7,626 bases of DNA, taken from Bacillota bacterium (lineage in GTDB: Bacteria > Bacillota > Clostridia > Peptostreptococcales > Anaerovoracaceae). The first letter of the stretch is position 1. Every line of letters starts with the position of its first letter. The notes below the pieces were generated by a model, which saw nothing but the letters and a program-made list of their open reading frames with translations, searched no databases and had not been told where the DNA came from. Positions 1 to 7,619 of the stretch are shown here, in pieces. Made by a program: the position numbers and the translations under genes. The DNA is taken from contig JAGBGL010000060.1 of assembly GCA_017936025.1 (NCBI GenBank), positions 1 through 7,626 of the forward strand, read 5' to 3'.

Positions 1-2
1 AT

Positions 3-2375
3 CTGATCCAGAACGGCAAGATCCTGGCAGGGCCGGTATATGCGGCAGATATGGCTTCCAAGAGAAATAACGGTTACTTTAATACAGCAACTAAAAAAGG
101 TATAACTCTTGAAGATGGAAGCACTATTGACATTGCAAAGGATCTGAATGTTGGAAGCACAGTAATAAACATGAACCTTACGGAACTGATTGTGGATAAC
201 GATGTAGTTGCAAAACGCGGCACGTCCGGACTGATCCCATTCGAAAGTAACGGTAAGACTTATTACTTTAATGAAAACTATATCAGAATGAATGACAGCC
301 TGATTTCTGCTTACTCCAAAGAGGGAATGAACGTATCTCTGGTAGTGATTTCATGGGCGAAGACATGTACCGGTGACTATCCGTCATCACTGCTGTATCT
401 GCCTGCGAAAGATCAGAGACAGACAATGGGCTTTAATACTGCAAATGATAAAGGTGCAGGATACTGGACAGCTGCAATGGAATTCCTGGCTGACCGTTAT
501 TCCAGATCTGCAGATCAGGGTCTTGTACAGCAGTATATAATCGGTAACGAAGTAGACTATGTATACGACTGGTATCTGATGCAGCCTTTGCAGGATTCCA
601 AAGGGAATTACCAGAAAGTTGAATTCAACAAGTTCATGGAAGAATATGCGAGAACAGTGCGTCTTGCAAATCAGGCAGTAAAGAAATATAACTCAGGAGC
701 AAAAGTATGCGTATCTATCACGCACAACTGGGCGGAAGACAGCCAGAGCAGCTATGGTCTGGCAAGCTACGGTAATAAGAACATAAGATATAACTCTTAT
801 GCTCCGAAATCCATGCTGGACTGGATGGTCAAATATGAAGGTGCCCGCGGCGACTATAACTGGGGTATCGCATCTCACCCATATCCTATCGGAACAACAT
901 CTTCTGTTCCTACAAAAACAGATTTGAATCCTAAACTGATGGGAAGCACAGCAAAACCTGTAACAGGCAACTGGAAGACTACGCCTTGGGTTACTTTTGC
1001 AAATATGGAAGTATACCAGCTGTATCTGCAGCAGCCGGTTAATATGTACAACGGAACTGAACTGCGTACAGTTTCTATTACAGAAACAAGTATTTGTTCT
1101 TCTGCAGAAGGAACAGCTGCAGCGATTGAAAAATCTGAAGCGGAACAGGCCGGTTCCATTGCGCAGATTTATTATAGAGCTGCAAATATTGATTGTATCA
1201 ACACAATAGATTACTTCCAGCCTACTGATCAGGACCGTTATAAACTGGGCCTGATGAGACAGGACGGCACAAAAAAACCTGCATATGCAGGATGGAAGTA
1301 TGTAGATACAGATAAAACGTATGATTACACTAACATGTTCCTTAAATACCTGGACCCAAATGCGATATCATATAAACAGCTGATGCCTCTTACTAAATCA
1401 GAGTTCAACTGGAATACTGAATGGAGCGAAAGTAACGTTCAGGTGCGTAAAGTTTCAACAGGAACTGAAAGTGTACAGCGTATTTACGGAGCAGGCAGAT
1501 TTGAAACAGCCTTTATGGCAGCTGACCAGCTGAAGAAAAATCAGGGCGTAAGCAAGTTCGAAAATATCATTGTTGCGAATGGTATGAACTTTGCGGACGC
1601 ACTCGCAGGCAGCTATCTGGCAAAAGTGAAGAATGCGCCAATCGTTCTGGTAAACGGAGCGGCTCCTTCTAACCAGACAGAAGTTGCTAATTACATTAAT
1701 GCTAATGTAAATGCAGGCGGTACAGTATATGTATTAGGCGGACCGGTTGCCATTCCGGATGCCTTTATGGCAAAAGTGAATGTAAAGAATAAAGTCAGAC
1801 TGGGCGGAACAGACAGATTTGATACAAATCTCAAGATCCTGCAGGCTGCCGGCGTTTCCGGCAATGAAGTTATGGTCTGCACAGGTATGAACTTTGCAGA
1901 CAGTTTATCTGCTTCTGCATGCGGAAGACCTATTTTACTGGTAAATCATGCACAGCCTCTGAGTGCCGGACAGAAGCAATATCTTTCCAGCGTTAAAGGC
2001 AGCAAATTCTATATTATCGGCGGAATTTCAGCTGTTAATAATAAAATGGCGGATACAATCAAAGCGTATGGTTCTGTAGAACGTATTGGCGGGGCTAACA
2101 GATATGCTACTTCCACAATGATCGCAGACAAGTTCTTTGATAATCCGCAGTATGCAGTTCTTGCATACGGACTGAACTTCCCCGATGGACTGTCCGGAGG
2201 GCCACTGGCAATGAGTCTTGATGCACCTCTGGTGCTGACAGCTACAGGCAGCGAAACAACAGCTGCATATTACACTAAAGGTGAAGGTATCTACTCCGGA
2301 GTAGTCCTGGGTGGACCTGGACTGATCTCGGATGGTGCAGTAAACACTATCTTCGGATCAGGGGCAAGACGTTAA
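3..2375 (+). CDS. Cell-wall-anchored glycoside-hydrolase-like protein (DUF5722-like + 3x CWB2), 5' end outside window
   Basis: This is the C-terminal 790 codons of a surface protein. The first ATG in the frame (base 51) is not the true start: codons 3-50 read LIQNGKILAGPVYAAD, matching LVQNGKILVGPVYATQ at residues 166-181 of the next gene, so roughly 165 codons including a signal peptide probably lie upstream. Visible residues 1-485 resemble a TIM-barrel family I recall as DUF5722. Clan GH-A-like signatures are present: GNEVDY (Glu at 549-551, candidate acid/base), SHPYPIG (His at 876-878) and TETSIC (Glu at 1083-1085, candidate nucleophile). Three CWB2 modules follow, starting near 1473, 1794 and 2076 (VQRIYG, VRLGG, VERIGG), with NFADAL/NFADSL/NFPDGL motifs and PIVL/PILL/PLVL strands. 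In C. difficile such triplets bind an anionic wall polymer. No LPXTG or transmembrane segment is visible. Enzymatic activity and substrate are inferred. The architecture is confident; the exact reaction is unknown. Confidence 0.9.
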   Translation: MIQNGKILAGPVYAADMASKRNNGYFNTATKKGITLEDGSTIDIAKDLNVGSTVINMNLTELIVDNDVVAKRGTSGLIPFESNGKTYYFNENYIRMNDSLISAYSKEGMNVSLVVISWAKTCTGDYPSSLLYLPAKDQRQTMGFNTANDKGAGYWTAAMEFLADRYSRSADQGLVQQYIIGNEVDYVYDWYLMQPLQDSKGNYQKVEFNKFMEEYARTVRLANQAVKKYNSGAKVCVSITHNWAEDSQSSYGLASYGNKNIRYNSYAPKSMLDWMVKYEGARGDYNWGIASHPYPIGTTSSVPTKTDLNPKLMGSTAKPVTGNWKTTPWVTFANMEVYQLYLQQPVNMYNGTELRTVSITETSICSSAEGTAAAIEKSEAEQAGSIAQIYYRAANIDCINTIDYFQPTDQDRYKLGLMRQDGTKKPAYAGWKYVDTDKTYDYTNMFLKYLDPNAISYKQLMPLTKSEFNWNTEWSESNVQVRKVSTGTESVQRIYGAGRFETAFMAADQLKKNQGVSKFENIIVANGMNFADALAGSYLAKVKNAPIVLVNGAAPSNQTEVANYINANVNAGGTVYVLGGPVAIPDAFMAKVNVKNKVRLGGTDRFDTNLKILQAAGVSGNEVMVCTGMNFADSLSASACGRPILLVNHAQPLSAGQKQYLSSVKGSKFYIIGGISAVNNKMADTIKAYGSVERIGGANRYATSTMIADKFFDNPQYAVLAYGLNFPDGLSGGPLAMSLDAPLVLTATGSETTAAYYTKGEGIYSGVVLGGPGLISDGAVNTIFGSGARR
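1473..2357 (+). repeat. Three intragenic CWB2 modules, upstream gene
   Basis: Three homologous modules of about 94-107 codons start near 1473, 1794 and 2076. Each opens with V(Q/E/-)R-hydrophobic-x-G-x-x-R(F/Y)xT, followed by an N-F-A/P-D-(A/S/G)-L motif, a P-I/L-hydrophobic-L strand and a (V/I)(L/I)GG turn. The I-L-L strand reported as important for polymer binding in this family is exact only in the second module (PILL); the first reads PIVL and the third PLVL. Confidence 0.88.
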
Positions 2376-2388
2376 TTCTAAATAACTG

Positions 2389-2394
2389 AAAGGA
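2389..2394 (+). promoter_or_regulatory. Ribosome binding site for the 1688-aa gene
   Basis: AAAGGA lies six bases before the ATG at 2401, a near-ideal Shine-Dalgarno for a Firmicute. It fixes the start of the downstream gene, which also begins with a good signal peptide. The whole gap between the two genes is 25 bases, with no room for a normal promoter and no hairpin, so co-transcription with the upstream gene is likely. Confidence 0.85.
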
Positions 2395-2400
2395 CAAGTT

Positions 2401-5400
2401 ATGAGGCATAAAAAAATATTAAGCAAAATATTAGTTTTTGCTTTAATCGTGACAACATGCATTACTTACATGCCTTCCATGACTTTTGTAACAGAAACAG
2501 CGGCAGGAGCTCCGGCAGCGGAAGCTCCTGTATCTGATGCGGCAAATCCAGAAGCAGAGGATGCACAGGTATCACAGCCTGAATCGCCTGCAGCTGAAGC
2601 GTCAGATGATGTTAAGCTGAATACTGCTGATGCGAATGCACCGGTAGGGATGACTGCAAAAGTAGGTAAAAGTGAAATCACAGTTACTATCAACAAAGTT
2701 GGTACAAGCGGAACAGCACAGCTTTACCGCTATGGTGCAAACGAATACAACACTTCTGACAGCATGCGCGGTCTCAGTAAAGATGTATTAGCTCAGGGCG
2801 AATACATCGCAGACTATACTTGCGGCAGCTCTCAGGATATCGTGTTTAACCGTTATCTGAATGATGGAAGTGACAACCTGTATTCTAAGTATTACCTGGT
2901 CCAGAACGGCAAGATTCTGGTGGGTCCTGTATATGCAACTCAGATTGATTCATTAAGAAGCAACGGTCGTTTTGAAGGAAGTAAAAAAGGCCTGACAAAC
3001 GAAGAAGACTTCGAGTCAGTTGAGATGGCAAAGGAAATGGGTGCGGGCAATACAGTTGTTAACATCAATATCAATGAACTGATTCTCGCAAATGAAGACG
3101 AAAACGGAAATAAGATAGACCACAGCAGAAATCCGAATGCTATCGAATTTGAAAGTAACGGAGAAATGTTCTATTTCAATGCGGATTATGTAAGATCCCG
3201 TGATGCGTTTATTTCCGCTTACTCAAAAGCAGGCATCAACGTTTCTCTGGTAATCATCTCATGGATGAAGACATATCAGGGATCCGGCTCCCCAAGTGCA
3301 CTGCTGTATATGCCATACAGTGAAAACAGACACACAATGGCATTCAATACTTCTACAGACAGAGGTGTTGATTACTGGGTAGCAGCAATGGAATTCCTGG
3401 CAAACCGTTATTCCAAATCTGCAAAACAGGGTCTGGCACAGCAGTTCGTTATCGGTAACGAAATCGACTATACATACGACTGGTCCCTGATCGAACCGTT
3501 AAAGAAAAACGGAAAATACAACCGTACTCCAGTGGACACATTCATGGAAGAGTACTCCAGAGGTCTGCGTCTGGCAAACCTGGCTGTAAAGAAATATAAC
3601 TCTGAAGCTAAAGTATGTATTTCTCTTACACATAACTGGGCAGAAAATTGTCTCGCAAGTTATGGCTATGGAAAAAATGATACTAGTCAGATCAGATATA
3701 ACTCTTATGCCCCTAAAGAACTGCTGGATTGGCTGGTTAAATATGAAGGCGCCCGCGGTGACTATGACTGGGGTATTGCAGCACATCCATATCCTATCGG
3801 AACAACTTCCAGTAATCCTGTTGTGACTGACCCGGACCCATCAAAACTGGGATCTGCAGCTCACGGTGTAACAGGTGACTGGAAAACATCCCCATGGGTA
3901 ACAGTAGCAAACCTGGAAGTTTACCAGATGTATCTGCAGCAGCCTGAAAATATGTACAACGGTGAAGAAATCCGTAAGGTATATCTGACAGAAACAAGTA
4001 TCTGTAACCTTGACAGAAACAAGAACAGTGCAGCAGCTGTTGAAAAATCTCAGAACGAAGCTGCAGCAAGTATTGCGATGACATATTACAGAGCGGCAAA
4101 CCTTGAATGTATCGATTCTATTGACTACTTCCAGCTTCATGACCAGGAAGGTGAAATCAGTAACAAGCTGGGTCTGCTGGAAACAAGCGGCAGAAAGAAA
4201 CCTGCATATAACGTTTGGAAATATATCGATACAAACAAATCTTTCACATACGCTAACAAGTATCTGAAATACATTGCTCCAAACGCAACATCATATAAAG
4301 ACCTGATGCAGACAGTTACAACAAAAGAAACATTCAACTGGGATGCATACTGGAATGAAGAGAACATCATGGTACGTGATCTGGGATCAACCGAAGTACA
4401 GCGTTCTCTGGTAACAAACAAAGAAACTTATAGTGCAGATGAACAGATCCTGACTACAGCTGTTGGTTACGAAAGTGACGTGGTCGGACTGTATAAAGCA
4501 ACTGATGACGTTTCCAAAGTGGATCCTATTTATTCCTACACAATCGGAAGCGGAAGCGGAACAATCAGTACAAAATCCGGAGGAACTTACGATCTGCTGG
4601 CATACGGTACGATTTCCTCAAGCCGTTCAGCTGATGCACAGCTCAAAGCCGGAGATTACAAAGTAGTGCTGAAACACGGAGATACTGATGAATATTCAGC
4701 TCCTGCACCGGTTTCTATTAAGATCAATGGAGATTATTCCATCGGTGGAACATCTACCTCCCTGAAGACAGATAAGAAAACTTATAACATGGGTGAAGCC
4801 GTTGTTGTAAGTGCGACAGGAGGAACTTCCACTGCATGGGTAGGCCTGTATAAAAAAGGTGACAAGTACGGCCCTGGAGAAGTTACATCTATCTACTGGT
4901 ACTATATAAATGATACTGCAAACGGTATCATTCCTGGAAAACCTACGGTTCTTCAGAATACAACTCATAATGGCGACAGCAGTAATCCGGCTGCGAAGCT
5001 GGCTGCAGGAGATTATGTCGTATATCTGTTCCAGGATAGCGGATACACTTCAATCAAATCTGTTGAGTTTACAGTTGAAGGAAGTGCCAATATCGAACCG
5101 CTGCTGTCTGTTGACTACAAATTAGACAACGATAAAGATGGCTTTGCAAATGGTGTTGTAACAGTTAAAAAGAATGCTGCTAATGAAGATGCTACAGACT
5201 GTATAATGTACTGGGCTGATGCTGACGGCAACAAGCTGGAGGGATACACTGCTTTAGCCAAATTCAAACTCAAAGGCAGCGTTACTAACTTTGAAATGTA
5301 TGATTACACAATCATACCTGAAGGTGCAAAAACTCTGATTGCATATGCTACAGACGGAGTTACTCTTTCTGAATCATATGTATCTGTGAAACTGCCTGAA

Positions 5401-7467
5401 GGATGTAACTATACTTTAGAAGACGACTATCTGGCAGAATTCCAGATCATCAGTGACGTACATGTTACAAGAGACCAGGATCAGAAGGGTGAAGTTAAAA
5501 TTTCCAACCAGCACTTCTCTCAGATGCTGGAAGACGTTAAACTGAACAGCCCTGAAAGTATTGGTATCTTTATCAATGGGGACATCGCAAACTCCGGTAA
5601 AGAAGCTGAATACAAAAAAGTATTTGAACTGTATAACAGAGCGAAATACTCCGGAAACGGAGACCTGCCGGGACTGCATATCTCTATCGGTAACCACGAC
5701 TGGATGGCAGGAAACCCTAACAAACAGTTCCAGAAATATGCTCAGATCCTCAATGGAGATATGGAGCAGCAGCCTGAAAAAGTATATTATCATGAAACTG
5801 TAGCAGGCTACGATTTCATTTATCTGGGCGGCGAAGCTGCCGGTCTGGGTGCGGCATTATCCGATGAACAGCTGGAATGGTTTGACGAAACAATGGCTGA
5901 AATCACAGCAAAAGATCCTAACAAACCAGTATTCGTATTACTGCATCAGGGTGTGTACAATACTGTTGCAGGAACTCTGCCAGGACAGGGTTGGGACGGC
6001 GTTCCAAGAGAAGCTGCACTGAAGAAAGTCCTGAAGAAATACGGACAGATCATCATGGTGAGTGGACATTCCCACTGGGAACTGAATTCAGAATCCAACA
6101 TGTACCCTGGTGATGAAGATATGTCTGTAGCTCTGAATACGGCTTCTGTAGGATATCTGTGGACAAGCTACAATATTGACGGTGGCGAATTCCAGGATGG
6201 TTCTAACGGATATTATGTAAGAGTATACGATGATAAAGTAGTATTCATGGGAAGAGAATTCGAAACTTCTGAATGGGTATCCTCTGCACAGATTGTTGTA
6301 CAGAAAAATGGAATCACTACATCCAAAGATGAATACACTATCGCAGCAGATGCGAAGGCTCTGAACCTGGATGCAAAAGCAGCAAACGGAGCTGAAATCG
6401 ACTATACTTCTACAAATAGAAATGTTGCTACAGTAACTGCAGACGGTACAGTAATTCCTAAGAAAGCAGGAACTACAGAAATCGTAATGACCGCTCTTGG
6501 AGATGAGACAACTGTAGTAAACAGAAAGAGAGTAACAGTAAATGTTACAGACGGTGCTGTTGAGCGTTTCTACGGAAGCAACCGTTACGCAACAGCATAT
6601 AAAACTGCAGATGCACTGAAAGAAGAGCTGGGTGTTGAAAAGTTCGACAGTGTAATCATTGCAAGTGGAACTAACTTTGCGGACGCACTGGCAGGAAGCT
6701 ATCTGGCAGCCAAAGAGGAAGCTCCTATCCTGCTGGCAGGAGCGGCTGACAGCGATATCAAAGAACTGCAGAACTACATTAAAGCGAACCTGAAGAAAGA
6801 CGGTACTGTATATCTGCTGGGAGGTCCTAAGGCTGTAGATAATAAAGTGGCAAATGGACTGACAAACTGTACAGTTCAGAGAATTGCTGGTTCTGACAGA
6901 TATGCAACTAACCTGGAAATTCTGAAAAAGGCTGGCGTGAAAAAAGAAGATGTTTTGGTATGTACAGGAATGAACTTTGCGGACAGCTTATCTGCATCCG
7001 CTTCTGAAAGACCTATCCTGCTTGTAGGAAGCAGTCTGAATGCAGAGCAGAACGCTTATCTGAAAACTCTGTCAGGTAATAAATACTATGTTATTGGCGG
7101 TGAAAAAGCTGTAGTTCCTGCTGTAGAAAAGCAGTTAAAGGTATATGGTGATGTTGAAAGACTGGCAGGTCAATCCAGATATGAAACATCTGTATTGGTT
7201 GCAAAAGAATTCTTTAAGGATCCTGATTGTGCAGTTCTGGCATATGGCATGAACTTCCCTGATGGTCTGTGTGGAGGCCCTCTGGCTGTAAGCATGGAAG
7301 GGCCGCTGATCCTGACAGCAACAGGTTCAGAAAGCGAAGCTGTTAAATATGCGAAGGAAGAAGGAATCAAGTCCGGAACCGTACTGGGCGGAACAGGATT
7401 GATTTCCGACAAAGCTGTTAAGGCTATCTTCCAGATGGACGATGCAACACATATCGTAGTAAGATAA
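2401..7467 (+). CDS. Multidomain surface protein: GH-like barrel, metallophosphoesterase, Big_2, 3x CWB2 anchor
   Basis: Complete 1688-aa gene; taa stop followed in frame by tag. Residues 1-37: Sec signal peptide (basic RHKK, hydrophobic 10-24). 38-80: Ala/Pro/Glu-rich linker. 80-180: beta-rich N-terminal region. 182-660: DUF5722-like barrel paralogous to the upstream gene, with GNEIDY (E354), AHPYPIG (H462) and TETSIC (E531) as candidate GH-A-type active-site elements. 664-777 and 784-896: two repeated beta modules (TNKETY/TDKKTY, VGLYK, AGDY). 901-1000: a third beta-rich module with DNDKDG. 1011-1298: calcineurin-like phosphoesterase with D1019/H1021, D1061/N1064 (GDIAN), GNHD (1097-1100), H1182 and GHSH (1222-1225), the full dinuclear-metal set. 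1305-1382: Big_2. 1387-1688: three CWB2 modules starting near 1387, 1492 and 1585. Likely exported and held non-covalently on the wall. Hydrolysis of a phosphate-containing glycan is my inference; domain calls other than the barrel family name are firm. Confidence 0.95.
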   Translation: MRHKKILSKILVFALIVTTCITYMPSMTFVTETAAGAPAAEAPVSDAANPEAEDAQVSQPESPAAEASDDVKLNTADANAPVGMTAKVGKSEITVTINKVGTSGTAQLYRYGANEYNTSDSMRGLSKDVLAQGEYIADYTCGSSQDIVFNRYLNDGSDNLYSKYYLVQNGKILVGPVYATQIDSLRSNGRFEGSKKGLTNEEDFESVEMAKEMGAGNTVVNININELILANEDENGNKIDHSRNPNAIEFESNGEMFYFNADYVRSRDAFISAYSKAGINVSLVIISWMKTYQGSGSPSALLYMPYSENRHTMAFNTSTDRGVDYWVAAMEFLANRYSKSAKQGLAQQFVIGNEIDYTYDWSLIEPLKKNGKYNRTPVDTFMEEYSRGLRLANLAVKKYNSEAKVCISLTHNWAENCLASYGYGKNDTSQIRYNSYAPKELLDWLVKYEGARGDYDWGIAAHPYPIGTTSSNPVVTDPDPSKLGSAAHGVTGDWKTSPWVTVANLEVYQMYLQQPENMYNGEEIRKVYLTETSICNLDRNKNSAAAVEKSQNEAAASIAMTYYRAANLECIDSIDYFQLHDQEGEISNKLGLLETSGRKKPAYNVWKYIDTNKSFTYANKYLKYIAPNATSYKDLMQTVTTKETFNWDAYWNEENIMVRDLGSTEVQRSLVTNKETYSADEQILTTAVGYESDVVGLYKATDDVSKVDPIYSYTIGSGSGTISTKSGGTYDLLAYGTISSSRSADAQLKAGDYKVVLKHGDTDEYSAPAPVSIKINGDYSIGGTSTSLKTDKKTYNMGEAVVVSATGGTSTAWVGLYKKGDKYGPGEVTSIYWYYINDTANGIIPGKPTVLQNTTHNGDSSNPAAKLAAGDYVVYLFQDSGYTSIKSVEFTVEGSANIEPLLSVDYKLDNDKDGFANGVVTVKKNAANEDATDCIMYWADADGNKLEGYTALAKFKLKGSVTNFEMYDYTIIPEGAKTLIAYATDGVTLSESYVSVKLPEGCNYTLEDDYLAEFQIISDVHVTRDQDQKGEVKISNQHFSQMLEDVKLNSPESIGIFINGDIANSGKEAEYKKVFELYNRAKYSGNGDLPGLHISIGNHDWMAGNPNKQFQKYAQILNGDMEQQPEKVYYHETVAGYDFIYLGGEAAGLGAALSDEQLEWFDETMAEITAKDPNKPVFVLLHQGVYNTVAGTLPGQGWDGVPREAALKKVLKKYGQIIMVSGHSHWELNSESNMYPGDEDMSVALNTASVGYLWTSYNIDGGEFQDGSNGYYVRVYDDKVVFMGREFETSEWVSSAQIVVQKNGITTSKDEYTIAADAKALNLDAKAANGAEIDYTSTNRNVATVTADGTVIPKKAGTTEIVMTALGDETTVVNRKRVTVNVTDGAVERFYGSNRYATAYKTADALKEELGVEKFDSVIIASGTNFADALAGSYLAAKEEAPILLAGAADSDIKELQNYIKANLKKDGTVYLLGGPKAVDNKVANGLTNCTVQRIAGSDRYATNLEILKKAGVKKEDVLVCTGMNFADSLSASASERPILLVGSSLNAEQNAYLKTLSGNKYYVIGGEKAVVPAVEKQLKVYGDVERLAGQSRYETSVLVAKEFFKDPDCAVLAYGMNFPDGLCGGPLAVSMEGPLILTATGSESEAVKYAKEEGIKSGTVLGGTGLISDKAVKAIFQMDDATHIVVR
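6559..7449 (+). repeat. Three intragenic CWB2 modules, downstream gene
   Basis: Modules begin at residues 1387 (VERFYGSNRYAT), 1492 (VQRIAGSDRYAT) and 1585 (VERLAGQSRYET). The first two carry exact P-I-L-L strands (1442-1445 and 1538-1541); the third reads P-L-I-L (1635-1638). Each module matches its counterpart by position in the upstream gene better than its neighbours, for example NFADAL, then NFADSL, then NFPDGL in both proteins, so the triplet was inherited as a block. Confidence 0.88.
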
Positions 7468-7491
7468 TAGACATATAAAAAAGAGGGGTAT

Positions 7492-7619
7492 TTGCACAGA
7501 GTGGTGGGAACCATTCTCAATGTGGTGGGCTGACATGGTGGGCTGACCACAAAAACCTTGCACAAAGTGGTGGGCTAGAATGGTGGTCCAGCTTGGTGGG
7601 ATGACATGGTGGATTCCAT
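7492..7619 (+). repeat. G-rich 13-bp direct-repeat array (TGGTGGGNTGACA-like) downstream of the operon
   Basis: Seven TGGTGG cores start at 7502, 7523, 7536, 7568, 7581, 7594 and 7607. Four of the six steps are exactly 13 bp; the other two are 21 and 32. The best units are TGGTGGGCTGACA (7523), TGGTGGGCTGACC (7536) and TGGTGGGATGACA (7594). A longer repeat, TTGCACARAGTGGTGGG, occurs at 7492-7508 and 7558-7574, 66 bp apart. Stops in several frames argue against coding. The array may be a multi-site terminus of an insertion sequence, a minisatellite, or a protein-binding array; the window ends before this can be decided. Confidence 0.7.

Noticed and set aside
51..53. ATG at 51 as the true start of the first gene
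   Set aside because: The frame is open upstream to the window edge, codons 3-50 are homologous to the second paralogue, there is no Shine-Dalgarno before it, and the protein would lack a signal peptide although it carries a wall anchor.
2449..2460. Lipobox (V-T-T-C, residues 17-20) making the second protein a lipoprotein
   Set aside because: Thr at the -1 position is not normal for a lipobox, the hydrophobic stretch continues past the Cys, and the C-terminal CWB2 triplet already explains surface retention.
7441..7467. LPXTG-type sortase signal at the C-terminus of the second protein
   Set aside because: The last residues (MDDATHIVVR) contain no LPXTG motif, hydrophobic segment or basic tail; anchoring is by CWB2.
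7502..7619. CRISPR array
   Set aside because: Units are 13 bp with no unique spacers of 25-40 bp between identical repeats, and no cas genes are present.
7502..7619. Chi-like recombination sites (resembling GCTGGTGG)
   Set aside because: No unit matches the full octamer, that octamer is the enterobacterial Chi rather than a Firmicute one, and the 13-bp clustering is unlike Chi distribution.
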